From Limisphaerales bacterium (GTDB lineage Bacteria; Verrucomicrobiota; Verrucomicrobiia; Limisphaerales; PALSA-1396): a stretch of DNA of 8,806 nt. The notes under the pieces were generated by a model, which made no database searches, was not told the origin of the DNA, and saw only the letters and a program-made list of their open reading frames with translations. How positions within the stretch are numbered: the stretch's first letter is position 1; each line of letters starts with the position of its first letter. Made by a program: the position numbers and the translations under genes. This document shows, piece after piece, positions 1-6,183 of this stretch. The DNA lies in contig PLJQ01000442.1 of assembly GCA_003140275.1 (NCBI GenBank), positions 568 to 9,373 on the forward strand, given 5' to 3'.

Positions 1-1062
1 AGTCTCCAGGTCTTCGCCCGGCCCGCCGTGACTGTCCCAGCTGGTGTGATAAAGCTGGATGAAGCGAACCCCGCGTTCCATGAGCCGGCGCGCCAGCAGA
101 CAATTTCTGGCAAAAGAAGGCTCGCCTTCTTTGACCCCATACATCGCGAGCGTTTCCGGTTTCTCTCCGGAGAGATCGATCAACTCCGGTCCGCTGCTCT
201 GCATGCGATAAGCCATTTCGTAAGCGGAGATGCGCGTCTCGATTTCGGCGTCGCCGGTTTCCACCAGCCGTTTCAAATTCAAATCGCGCACGGCGTCAAG
301 GGTCTGGCGTTGGCGGATTGGGCTGACGCCATTTGGATTGGCGAGGTTGAGAATCGGCCCGCCTTTGGCAAGCAGCGGCACGCCTTGATAGGTCGTGGGC
401 AGAAAACCACTGCCCCAGTTCACCGAACCGCCGCGCGGCCCGCGCGGCCCGGATTGGAGCACCAAAAAGCCCGGCAGGTTTTGCGATTCACTGCCAATGC
501 CATACGTCACCCACGCGCCCATGCTGGGCCGGCCAAACTGTGTCGAACCGGTGTTCATGAACAGCTTGGCTGGCGCGTGATTAAACACGTCCGTCGCGCA
601 CGATTTAATGAATGTGATGTCATCCACAATCGTGGCCGTGTGCGGAAATAGTTCGGAAACCCACGCGCCGCTTTGACCGTGTTGTTCGAATTTACGCCGC
701 GTGCCGAGCAGCTTCGGTCGTTCCCTGGCGAACGTGTCCATGAACGCAAACCGTTTGTTCTTCACAAACGATTCCGGGATTGGCTGTGAATTGAGTTCGA
801 TCAGCCTGGGTTTGTAGTCGAACAGTTCCAATTGGCTCGGCCCGCCCGCCATGAACAGATAGATGATGTTTTTTGCTCTGCCCGGGAATTGAGACTTCTT
901 TGGTTCCAGCGAATTGACCGGTTTGTTTTGCATGGCACCAGGGAGTTTTTGTTCGTTGAGCAGCGAAGCCAGCGCAACCGAGCCGAGGCCCATCGCGCAT
1001 CGGCTGAAGAAATGCCGGCGGGTGAGGCCGCGCAACGCTTCGCTCTGAATCCACGGGTTCAT
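1..1062 (-). CDS. DUF1501 family exported protein, C-terminus cut by window edge
   Basis: The 354 codons from ATG 1062 are open to the window edge; the family is usually about 450-490 residues, so roughly the last quarter is missing. The N-terminus carries a twin-arginine-type signal (LTRRHFFSRC followed by a hydrophobic stretch), as is usual for DUF1501 proteins. Family hallmarks follow in order: IIYLFMAGGPSQLELFDYKP (about residue 60), NHAPAKLFMNTG with GRPSMGAWVTYG, then FARNCLLARRLMERGVRFIQ and the SWDSHGG segment near the edge. The family is related to sulfatase/alkaline-phosphatase-like proteins, but its reaction is unproven, so none is assigned. The gene lies 9 bases after the PSD1 stop and is surely cotranscribed with it. 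The start is set by a Shine-Dalgarno sequence overlapping that stop codon. The frame is intact throughout the visible part, unlike its upstream partner. Confidence 0.93.
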   Translation of the reverse strand, partial: MNPWIQSEALRGLTRRHFFSRCAMGLGSVALASLLNEQKLPGAMQNKPVNSLEPKKSQFPGRAKNIIYLFMAGGPSQLELFDYKPRLIELNSQPIPESFVKNKRFAFMDTFARERPKLLGTRRKFEQHGQSGAWVSELFPHTATIVDDITFIKSCATDVFNHAPAKLFMNTGSTQFGRPSMGAWVTYGIGSESQNLPGFLVLQSGPRGPRGGSVNWGSGFLPTTYQGVPLLAKGGPILNLANPNGVSPIRQRQTLDAVRDLNLKRLVETGDAEIETRISAYEMAYRMQSSGPELIDLSGEKPETLAMYGVKEGEPSFARNCLLARRLMERGVRFIQLYHTSWDSHGGPGEDLET

Positions 1063-1067
1063 GGCGT

Positions 1068-1073
1068 CACCTT
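1068..1073 (-). promoter_or_regulatory. Ribosome binding site of the DUF1501 gene, overlapping the PSD1 stop
   Basis: On the minus strand AAGGTG lies five bases before the ATG at 1062, and its two A residues belong to the TAA stop of the PSD1 gene. This fixes the DUF1501 start and suggests translational coupling of the two genes. Confidence 0.6.
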
Positions 1074-1971
1074 ACTCGCGAGTTATCGTTTCGTCGAGGT
1101 TCAACAACACCCGCGAGACAGTTGTCCACGCCGCGAGTTGTTTCACATCCATTCCGAACGGCGGCGGGCGGGGGACCATCGCCTTCGCTGCCTCAGGCTC
1201 AGACTCATAACCGGCGACCTGTTGGGCAAGCAATGCGGCAAGGCGCTGCTTTTCCGCCACGCCGGGCTTGCGCGCCAGGCAAAGCCGGAAGGCGCATTCC
1301 ATCCGCCTGGCGTTGTCATCGGGCGATTCGCGCAGCACTCTCGCTGCCAGTCCCTGGGCAAATTCAAAGAACGCCTCATCGTTCAACAATGTCAACGATT
1401 GCAGCGGTGTGTTGGAACGAATCCGCCGCGTGCAGGCGCTGGCGCTGTCCGGCGCATCGAAAAGAATCAGTCCGGGATGTGGCGTCGCCCGCCAGAAAAA
1501 CGTGTACATCCCGCGCCGGTAGCGATCCGCTCCGGCGCTGGTTTCCCATGGCCGGCGTGACTGTCCCAGGTTCATGACGCCGGCGGGAATGGGCGGAAAA
1601 ACGCCCGGCCCGCCAATCTTGTCGGCGAACAATCCGCTGGCCGTCAACGCCACGTCGCGCACGATTTCCGCATCCAACCGCAACCGCGATTGCCGGGCCA
1701 GCCAGATGTTGTTCGGGTCCTTCACGGCCAGCTCTGGCCGCGCGCGCGACGACTGCCGATAGGTGGCCGACGTTACGATGAGCCGGTGAATGTGTTTTAG
1801 ACTCCAGGCCCGCGTGGCCGCCGGCGCAAGGGGGCTTTGCTCACTTTCGGATTTCGGATTTTTCAAGGTGAGCCTCGTTACCCCGGCTGCCGCGAGGAAA
1901 CATAAACTCCGCGGCCAGCCAATCGAGCAACTCCGGATGCGACGGCGGCGCGCCTTGCGTGCCGAAATCAT
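1072..1971 (-). CDS. PSD1 (DUF1553) protein, 3' part after frameshift
   Basis: This frame holds the C-terminal half of the PSD1 protein begun at 3328. Family similarity starts at about 1806 (WSLKHIHRLIVTSATYRQSS) and continues with RLRLDAEIVRDVALTASGL, a GGP-V-PP segment, RRGMYTFFWR-TPHP, FDAPD, RRIRSNTPLQSLTLLND and an A-R-L-LARKP segment, ending at TAA 1074-1072. The first 55 codons of the open frame (1971 to about 1807) are out of register with the family or lie in the inserted DNA. The ATG at 1971 is therefore unlikely to be a true start; this is the continuation of the upstream frame. The switch needs one base to be skipped (+1). The 244 residues from 1806 to the stop match the expected length of the end of DUF1553. 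If the frameshift is real, the protein ends early and this half is not made. Confidence 0.85.
   Translation of the reverse strand: MISARKARRRRIRSCSIGWPRSLCFLAAAGVTRLTLKNPKSESEQSPLAPAATRAWSLKHIHRLIVTSATYRQSSRARPELAVKDPNNIWLARQSRLRLDAEIVRDVALTASGLFADKIGGPGVFPPIPAGVMNLGQSRRPWETSAGADRYRRGMYTFFWRATPHPGLILFDAPDSASACTRRIRSNTPLQSLTLLNDEAFFEFAQGLAARVLRESPDDNARRMECAFRLCLARKPGVAEKQRLAALLAQQVAGYESEPEAAKAMVPRPPPFGMDVKQLAAWTTVSRVLLNLDETITRE
1807..1900 (-). repeat. About 85-bp insert with tandem 7-mer and inverted repeat inside the PSD1 gene
   Basis: Between the conserved LLDWLAAEFM (last codon ends 1901) and WSLKHIHR (first codon starts 1806) PSD1 proteins normally have two to four residues, but here 94 bases intervene. 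The extra DNA holds TTTCGGA twice in tandem on the plus strand (1845-1851 and 1852-1858) and a CCTCG/CGAGG inverted repeat (1873-1877 and 1893-1897). An excess of 3n+1 bases explains the frame change, and the TGA stop of the upstream frame lies within it (1843-1841). The encoded peptides (LEKSEIRK in one frame, LKNPKSESE in the other) resemble low-complexity strings that I recall from other verrucomicrobial proteins. That it is an interspersed element is inference; the position and repeats are seen directly. Confidence 0.6.
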
Positions 1972-3328
1972 TTTCCGTCACCACCAGCCCCTTGCCGAAA
2001 TATTGCTGCCAGAGGCGATTGACCGTCACTCGGGCGGTCAGGGGATTCCGTGGATCGACGAGCCAGCGCGCCAGATCAAGGCGATTCGGTTTTTCAACCG
2101 CCGGCAGCGGCGTCAATACCCTTGGCACACCGGGCGTGATCGCTTCGCCGTGCCGGGTGAAATCCCCTTTGATGAAGACGTACGATTCGCGGGGCGTATC
2201 GCGTTCCTGCATGACCATCGTGGTTGGGGATTTTGGCACCTGTTTTTCGAGTCCGGCAATTTTCGCTTTGCGTTGTGTGAGCTCGGGATCGTCGCCGCGG
2301 AAGACACCCGCCAGCGTCCGTTTTTGTTTGTCGTTTCTCTTCTCCAGCGGCGTTTCGAGAATGGCGGTGATTTCCGGTTTGAGTTTTGCTCTTGCTTCCG
2401 GCGTCAACGATTTCTCACGCTTCCCCTCCTCTTCCGCCAGCGAATCAATGGATTGCTTCAGTTCGCCTTCCAGTTCCTTGATTTGTTTGCGCAGCGCGTC
2501 GCGTTTCGCCAGTTCCTGCGGCGACGCCAGTTCCAGGTCCGGTTCGTCCGCGTTGTTCAGGAATGCAAACATTTGGAAATATTCCTTCTGCGTGATGGGA
2601 TCGAACTTGTGATCGTGACACTGCGCGCAGCCGAGGGTCAGGCCGAGAAACGCGGTGCCCGTGGTGTTCACCCGGTCGATGATCGACTCGATGCGAAACT
2701 GTTCCGGGTCGATGCCCCCTTCCTGATTGATCATCGTGTTGCGATGAAAGCCGGTGGCGATTTTCTGTTCCAGCGAGGCCTCCGGCAGCATGTCCCCGGC
2801 GAGTTGGTCAACTGTAAATTGATCGAACGGCAGATCGCGGTTGAGCGCGTCAATCACCCAGTCGCGGTATTTCCAGATGGTACGCGGCGCATCGACGCTG
2901 TAGCCGTTGGAATCAGCATAGCGCGCGACATCCAGCCAATGCCGCCCCCAGCGTTCGCCATAGTGCGGTGACGCGAGCAACCGCTCGACCAGCCGTTCGT
3001 AGGCGTCCGGTTGCTGATCATTCAAAAAGGCATCAACCTCCTCGAGGCCCGGTGGCAAACCGATCAGATCAAGACTCAACCGGCGAATCAACGTCACGCG
3101 ATCCGCTTCGGGCGACGGTTGAATGCCCTCCTTTTCCAGTCGTGCCAGAATGAAATGATGAATGGCGTTTCGCGGCCATCCCTTCTGTTTGACCTTCGGT
3201 TCGACCGGTCGCATCGGTCGAATAAATGCCCAATGATTGCCGGTGCCGTGGGCTTCGATTTTCTCCCCGGCCAACGCCGGTCTCGCAAATCCGATCAAAA
3301 CCAGAAGCGATGCCGTCAATAGTTTCAT
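1841..3328 (-). CDS. PSD1 protein (DUF1549/DUF1553), 5' part before frameshift
   Basis: This frame has 495 codons from ATG 3328. Residues 1-20 are a signal peptide ending ALA. DUF1549 (PSCyt2) follows from about residue 32: WAF-RP, then LIRRLSLDLIGLPP (80-93), HYGERWGRHWLDVARYADSNGY and NRDLPFDQFTVDQLAGD. A CAQCH motif at 234-238 is a CxxCH heme-c-type site within LGCAQCHDHKFDP. A charged, probably coiled segment spans about 271-360, and DUF1553 begins near 414 (LARWLVDPRNPLTARVTVNRLW, then ENDFGTQG and HPELLDWLAAEFM). The N-terminal PSCyt1 domain found in many relatives is absent; the protein starts directly with DUF1549. The frame runs into the insert at 1900 and stops at 1841, cutting DUF1553 short; the repaired protein would be about 750 residues. 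No clear Shine-Dalgarno sequence precedes this start, but the signal peptide supports it. Family function is not established. Confidence 0.92.
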   Translation of the reverse strand: MKLLTASLLVLIGFARPALAGEKIEAHGTGNHWAFIRPMRPVEPKVKQKGWPRNAIHHFILARLEKEGIQPSPEADRVTLIRRLSLDLIGLPPGLEEVDAFLNDQQPDAYERLVERLLASPHYGERWGRHWLDVARYADSNGYSVDAPRTIWKYRDWVIDALNRDLPFDQFTVDQLAGDMLPEASLEQKIATGFHRNTMINQEGGIDPEQFRIESIIDRVNTTGTAFLGLTLGCAQCHDHKFDPITQKEYFQMFAFLNNADEPDLELASPQELAKRDALRKQIKELEGELKQSIDSLAEEEGKREKSLTPEARAKLKPEITAILETPLEKRNDKQKRTLAGVFRGDDPELTQRKAKIAGLEKQVPKSPTTMVMQERDTPRESYVFIKGDFTRHGEAITPGVPRVLTPLPAVEKPNRLDLARWLVDPRNPLTARVTVNRLWQQYFGKGLVVTENDFGTQGAPPSHPELLDWLAAEFMFPRGSRGNEAHLEKSEIRK

Positions 3329-3332
3329 GCAG

Positions 3333-3378
3333 TGACTTCGGCAAATCTATAGCGCGTTTGAACGCAACCGCGAAGTCA
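3333..3378. repeat. 8-bp inverted repeat upstream of PSD1, with a nested palindrome
   Basis: TGACTTCG (3333-3340) and CGAAGTCA (3371-3378) are perfect inverted copies. Between them lies a smaller GCGTT-TG-AACGC palindrome (3354-3365). The outer arm ends five bases from the PSD1 start codon, so this could be an operator or a leader hairpin. Arms of 8 bp this far apart can arise by chance in a region of this size, so support is modest. Confidence 0.3.
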
Positions 3379-3635
3379 AAACGCATGATTGGATTTACGG
3401 CGCTTCTACCGCCACCGCGCACCTTGCCTGCCGTTTGAAAACCGGTAGTCTTGAGGCATGGTCGATGAAATCGTTGAGCGTCTCCTGGACTCGCCGGCTG
3501 GTTTTATTTTTTCGTTGGCGGTTGCCGCCGTGCCGCCCGGCCCCATCGGATGGTTTTGGATTGGCGCGAAAAAAACCGCACCCGGAAAGCTTGAGCGACA
3601 GTTGAAATTCGTCGCGGTCGTTGTGACGATGGCTG

Positions 3636-3663
3636 GTGAGACAATGGGAATCCATTGTCCCAC
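3636..3663. repeat. 12-bp near-perfect inverted repeat upstream of the hydrolase-like gene
   Basis: GTGAGACAATGG (3636-3647) and CCATTGTCCCAC (3652-3663) pair at 11 of 12 positions around a four-base loop (GAAT). It lies about 50 bases upstream of the ATG at 3715, where an operator or 5'-leader hairpin would sit. No T-run follows, so a terminator is less likely. It could also be a small interspersed palindrome. Confidence 0.5.
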
Positions 3664-3714
3664 GCCACCCAGGCCTTTTCCTGATTGAATTCCTTTTACG
3701 AAGCCGATTCATCC

Positions 3715-4185
3715 ATGCTGAAAAACATTTTACCGTGTGGCTTCGCGCTTTTCCCGCTGATTCTTTCGACGTGCCTTTCAGCCGGACTGCCGCGTGAATT
3801 GCGCGTGGGTATCGCCGGTCATGCCTTCGATCATTTCGACGGCATCAGCGAACAGGCTGAGGCGGCGGCGGCCAGCGGCGCCAACATCATTTACGCCTCC
3901 GGTCTGGGCGGCGAAGGTTATTCAGGTTTGCCGCCGACCGAAACACTGGCGCAACGACGTCAGGCGGCCGCAGATTACGTGCGTCGCGCCAGATCCCACG
4001 GAATCCGTCTGGCACTCGGCTATCTTTGCGCCACGTCGATCGTCAAATTGGAAACGTTCGACCAGAATTGGACACCCGAATTCCGTTCGCAATTCCGCAC
4101 CCCGACCGCTGAATGGCGACAGCAGGATCGCGCGGCAAACCGCTGCCGTCCTGGTACGGCGGTGATTATCAGCCGGCCTGCATGA
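3715..4185 (+). CDS. Secreted glycoside-hydrolase-like protein, 5' part before frameshift
   Basis: The ATG at 3715 is chosen because it gives a clean signal peptide (MLKNILP, hydrophobic core, cleavage probably after LSA at residue 23). The mature part begins a TIM-barrel-like sequence: a strand with VGIAGHAFDHFDG, a helix rich in Ala, GANIIYASGLGGEGY, then ADYVRRARSHGIRLALGYLCA. The frame matches the following gene up to about WRQQDR (near 4130). The remaining codons to TGA 4183-4185 are out of register and do not look like continuation. The next frame resumes as RGKPLPSWYGGDYQPACMNHPDW, so one base appears to be missing near 4130-4137; GCGGC for GCGGGC would restore it. No good Shine-Dalgarno sequence is visible. 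The likely cell location is periplasm or outside. An STC sequence near the cleavage site is only a poor lipobox. Confidence 0.8.
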   Translation: MLKNILPCGFALFPLILSTCLSAGLPRELRVGIAGHAFDHFDGISEQAEAAAASGANIIYASGLGGEGYSGLPPTETLAQRRQAAADYVRRARSHGIRLALGYLCATSIVKLETFDQNWTPEFRSQFRTPTAEWRQQDRAANRCRPGTAVIISRPA

Positions 4186-5534
4186 ACCATCCCGATTGGC
4201 GCGCGTATGAAAAATTCATGGTGCGCCAGCAATTGGAAACCGGCCACGACGGAATCTTTTTCGACAACCCGACGGTTCACCCGCAAGGCTGTTACTGTCC
4301 GCACTGCATGGAGAAATTTTTACTGTTCCTCAAGCAGGAACAATTACTCTCAACCCTCAACCCTGAACTCTCAGATCACTCTCTGGCAGCGCTCCGTCAA
4401 CTGGCCTGCCAACGCACGAATGACTTCATGCGCTTCCGCAGCACGATTGCCCGTGATTTTCTCGCGGATATTCGAGCCTACGCCCGCACGATCAATCGGC
4501 GCGCGCTCATCACCTGCAACAACAGCCTGAACTCCGCCGACGTGCTGTATTCGCAGTGTCGCAGTTATGCCTACAACATTTCCGAGCTAAGCAAGGCGGA
4601 GGATCTGGTCGTGGTGGAAGACATGTCGAGCCAGCCGCGCGTTCTGGTGAACGACCAGACCCTTGAATACACACCCACCTACAAACAACTTCACGCCATC
4701 AGCCACGGCAAACCAGTCGTGGCGGTCGCGATTGCGGAAGCGGATTATCACACGCCGCCAAACCTTGTGCGCCTGGCGATGGCGGAAGCCGCCGCGAACA
4801 ACGCTTCTTATCTGTCGTGGCCGACCTGGCCGGAGAATCAGCGCCAACGCATGATCGCGGCCATCCGTCCGCAGGCGGATTTGCTTCGCGCCAACGAACC
4901 GCTTTTGAATAACACCCGCGCCCGCCGCGATGCGGTGTTGTTCCTGCCCTTCCGGCGATGGGTTGAAACCAACACCTGCGTGGCATCCCGGTTGGCCGCC
5001 GCGCTCACGCGCGCGAACGTGCAGTATGAGGTGCTAAGTGAAGACAACTTCACCGGCGGCGAACTCAAGGGCACTCGCGCGATCGTGGTCGAAAGCCGTT
5101 CAGTGCTCAATCCGGACGAACAAACCGCGCTGGAAAATTTTCAGCGCAAAGGTGGGCGCGTCATCACTGCCGACAAAACAGATTGGTTGGAAGCACTTCA
5201 ACCGGCCATCGACAAACCCGCGGTGATCGTGCGCGGCCCGACGACCCTCCGTGTCCTCGTTCGCGATCAGGGACACAAAACCATCGTCCATCTGCTGAAC
5301 CTCAATGTGCAACGGCTTTCCTCCTTTGCGGACCAGGTTGCTGCCGCCACAGAGGTTCAGTTGACCTGCCGCGTGCCGTTCAAGCGCGTTCGTTCCGTGC
5401 GCGCCTTGACCGCTGATTCCGATGCGACAGCCGGCCGGTTGCCATTCACGGCGCAACGCGATGGCAGGGAGACCGTCGTGAAAGCAACCCTCCCACGTCT
5501 GGAGATCGCAACCATTCTGGTTATTGAACGATGA
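4113..5534 (+). CDS. Secreted glycoside-hydrolase-like protein (GHL6/GH42-like), 3' part after frameshift
   Basis: This frame carries most of the protein; joined to the 5' part it would be about 606 residues. In joined numbering, HDGIFFDNP lies near 178-186 and is followed by a Cys cluster GCYCPHC (Cys 193, 195, 198). This 'DG-FFD ... C-x-C-x2-C' pattern is one I associate with hypothetical glycosyl hydrolase family 6 (GHL6) and GH42-like barrels. VVVEDMSS near 299-306 could hold a barrel-end acidic residue, but I cannot assign catalytic residues. Residues about 407-493 (AVLFLPFRRW, YEVLSEDNF, AIVVES, FQRKGGRVI) resemble the glutamine-amidotransferase-like trimerisation domain of GH42. The last 95 residues look like a beta-sandwich (IVHLLNLNVQ to TILVIER). 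The ATG at 4113 is probably not a true start. A low-complexity insert lies at 4348-4373. The substrate is unknown. Confidence 0.82.
   Translation: MATAGSRGKPLPSWYGGDYQPACMNHPDWRAYEKFMVRQQLETGHDGIFFDNPTVHPQGCYCPHCMEKFLLFLKQEQLLSTLNPELSDHSLAALRQLACQRTNDFMRFRSTIARDFLADIRAYARTINRRALITCNNSLNSADVLYSQCRSYAYNISELSKAEDLVVVEDMSSQPRVLVNDQTLEYTPTYKQLHAISHGKPVVAVAIAEADYHTPPNLVRLAMAEAAANNASYLSWPTWPENQRQRMIAAIRPQADLLRANEPLLNNTRARRDAVLFLPFRRWVETNTCVASRLAAALTRANVQYEVLSEDNFTGGELKGTRAIVVESRSVLNPDEQTALENFQRKGGRVITADKTDWLEALQPAIDKPAVIVRGPTTLRVLVRDQGHKTIVHLLNLNVQRLSSFADQVAAATEVQLTCRVPFKRVRSVRALTADSDATAGRLPFTAQRDGRETVVKATLPRLEIATILVIER
4348..4373 (+). repeat. Low-complexity CTCAACC-type insert inside the hydrolase-like gene
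   Basis: The run is a degenerate tandem of CTCAACC units that then passes into GAACTCTCAG. It encodes STLNPELS between a helix ending KQEQ and the next helix starting SLAALRQL. Its composition (C, T and A with almost no G on this strand) differs sharply from the surrounding codons. It keeps the reading frame. I recall similar STLNP-type strings from other verrucomicrobial proteins; that it is an inserted repeat is inference. Confidence 0.45.
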
Positions 5535-5540
5535 GCCGTG

Positions 5541-5572
5541 CGACGAAAAGCGCATTTTGATCCGCTTCGTCG
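5541..5572. terminator. Candidate terminator hairpin between convergent reading frames
   Basis: CGACGAA (5541-5547) pairs with TTCGTCG (5566-5572), and inside it GCG pairs with CGC after a two-base bulge. This gives 10 base pairs around a 10-base loop. It starts 6 bases after the hydrolase-like stop and could also serve the minus-strand frame ending at 5612. Neither side has a T-run, so it is not a canonical intrinsic terminator. Confidence 0.35.
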
Positions 5573-5611
5573 GCAAACATCCGTCTGCCAGGGCCCATCT
5601 ATTTTAGCTGT

Positions 5612-5788
5612 TCACGACAACGATCCGTTGGGCGCGATTTTTCCCTTTCGCGAGAGCTGCCAAAAGCAAACGGCTGGGGTGGCAATAATGGCGATGAGAA
5701 CCAGCAGATAGGAGCGGGTGAAGGCGGGGCGGACTCTCACTGAACGTGTTGATAACGTGGCTTCTTTAAGGTTGATGGAATCGGTCAC
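5612..5788 (-). CDS. Possible small single-pass membrane protein, 58 residues
   Basis: I do not recognise this frame. It opens with GTG at 5788 directly after an in-frame TAG and ends with TGA at 5614-5612. The first 26 residues are polar and basic (several Arg). A hydrophobic segment of about 18-20 residues follows, SYLLVLIAIIATPAVCFW, then a short basic tail QLSRKGK. The pattern fits a single-pass inner-membrane peptide with positive charge on both sides of the helix. Against it: no convincing Shine-Dalgarno sequence, a rare start codon, no in-frame ATG, and a location in gene-poor DNA next to a transposase remnant. It may be a gene fragment or a chance frame. Confidence 0.3.
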   Translation of the reverse strand: MTDSINLKEATLSTRSVRVRPAFTRSYLLVLIAIIATPAVCFWQLSRKGKIAPNGSLS

Positions 5789-5982
5789 CTAACCGTCAAT
5801 GTCACCTATTGTTTAGCGTGGCTATCACGGATAAGCGAGGCGCGCAATTAGGGTTTGCCCGTGAATCCGTTTTTCCCAAGCGGATCATCTCCCAAATTCA
5901 GCTCCGAAACCGGCCGGCCCTTTGCCCGTAAAAAAGTCGCCTGGTTGATTGAACATAAAACGCAATAAAGTGCCAGTGAAAC
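5789..5982. other. Intergenic stretch, no gene recognised
   Basis: I see no gene here. TCACCTA occurs twice around 5785-5806 and TTTGCCCGT twice (5853-5861 and 5921-5929). An ACGGAT/ATCCGT pair (5827-5832 and 5865-5870) ends in five T, but its 32-base loop makes it a weak terminator. A 35-codon frame from GTG 5861 has no recognisable product. The right end should include DNA that lay upstream of the transposase, but I could not identify an IS terminal inverted repeat. Confidence 0.4.
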
Positions 5983-6183
5983 ATGGCACCCGGAACACAC
6001 AAACCTAACCGGGGCGAATTGTACATTCCCGCGTCGGAATCGGCCACTGGCCCCGGTCATCCGCTCTACACCAAGCTCAATAACGTGCTGAATCAGACTG
6101 GCTTCGACCGGTTCGTTGAAAAGTGCGGTGCGCCGGCCTCTGCCATTGACCCGGAAAAGCATCTAATTCTGCAAGGCTCTTAA
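5983..6183 (+). pseudogene. N-terminal remnant of an IS1182-like transposase
   Basis: The first 47 residues (MAPGTHKPNRGELYIPASES, then GHPLYTKLNNVLNQTGFDRFVEK) match the start of IS1182-like transposases with the DUF772 N-terminal domain. That family typically reads GHPFY-KLN--L---GFD-FVE and continues C-P-Y followed by GRPS-PP-YFR. Here the similarity fades after FVEK at about 6123, the remaining 19 codons look unrelated, and TAA 6181-6183 closes the frame at 66 residues instead of about 400-450. The DNA-binding continuation and all catalytic residues are missing, so it cannot transpose. It is probably the debris of an IS insertion between the hydrolase-like gene and the SBBP gene. I assign the family by recognising the pattern; IS5-type relatives share a similar N-terminus. 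Confidence 0.68.

Larger units (their letters stand above)
3329..3714. promoter_or_regulatory. Divergent intergenic region between PSD1 and the hydrolase-like gene
   Basis: These 386 bases separate two divergent genes and should hold both promoters. I could not find a convincing pair of -35 and -10 boxes for either gene. On the minus strand a TTGACT and a TATAGA occur upstream of PSD1, but they are 22 bases apart, too far for a standard promoter. Two inverted repeats are listed separately. A 76-codon frame on the plus strand (3458-3688, GAGG a few bases before its ATG, one hydrophobic stretch) is possible, but I recognise nothing in it. It runs through the 3636-3663 palindrome, and an open frame of similar size lies on the other strand, so it is not called as a gene. 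Confidence 0.45.

Noticed and set aside
28..1577. Plus-strand open frames opposite DUF1501 and the end of PSD1
   Set aside because: The minus strand encodes recognisable family motifs over the whole span, and the plus-strand products look like reversed codon bias.
1835..1870. Programmed +1 frameshifting in PSD1
   Set aside because: The frame change falls within an insert that interrupts a conserved junction, and I know of no recoding in this family. Insertion damage or a sequence error is the simpler explanation.
1790..2971. Long plus-strand open frame (393 codons) opposite the PSD1 gene
   Set aside because: The opposite strand carries clear DUF1549/DUF1553 sequence with a signal peptide. 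The plus-strand translation is rich in Arg and Phe and shows no recognisable domain, so it is an antisense shadow.
3458..3688. 76-codon plus-strand frame with one hydrophobic stretch
   Set aside because: It has no recognisable similarity, its 3' end is made of the 3636-3663 palindrome, and frames of similar size lie on the other strand. Support is too weak for a gene call.
5861..5968. 35-codon plus-strand frame starting at GTG 5861
   Set aside because: It is short, has no recognisable product, and lies in DNA that otherwise looks non-coding beside a transposase remnant.
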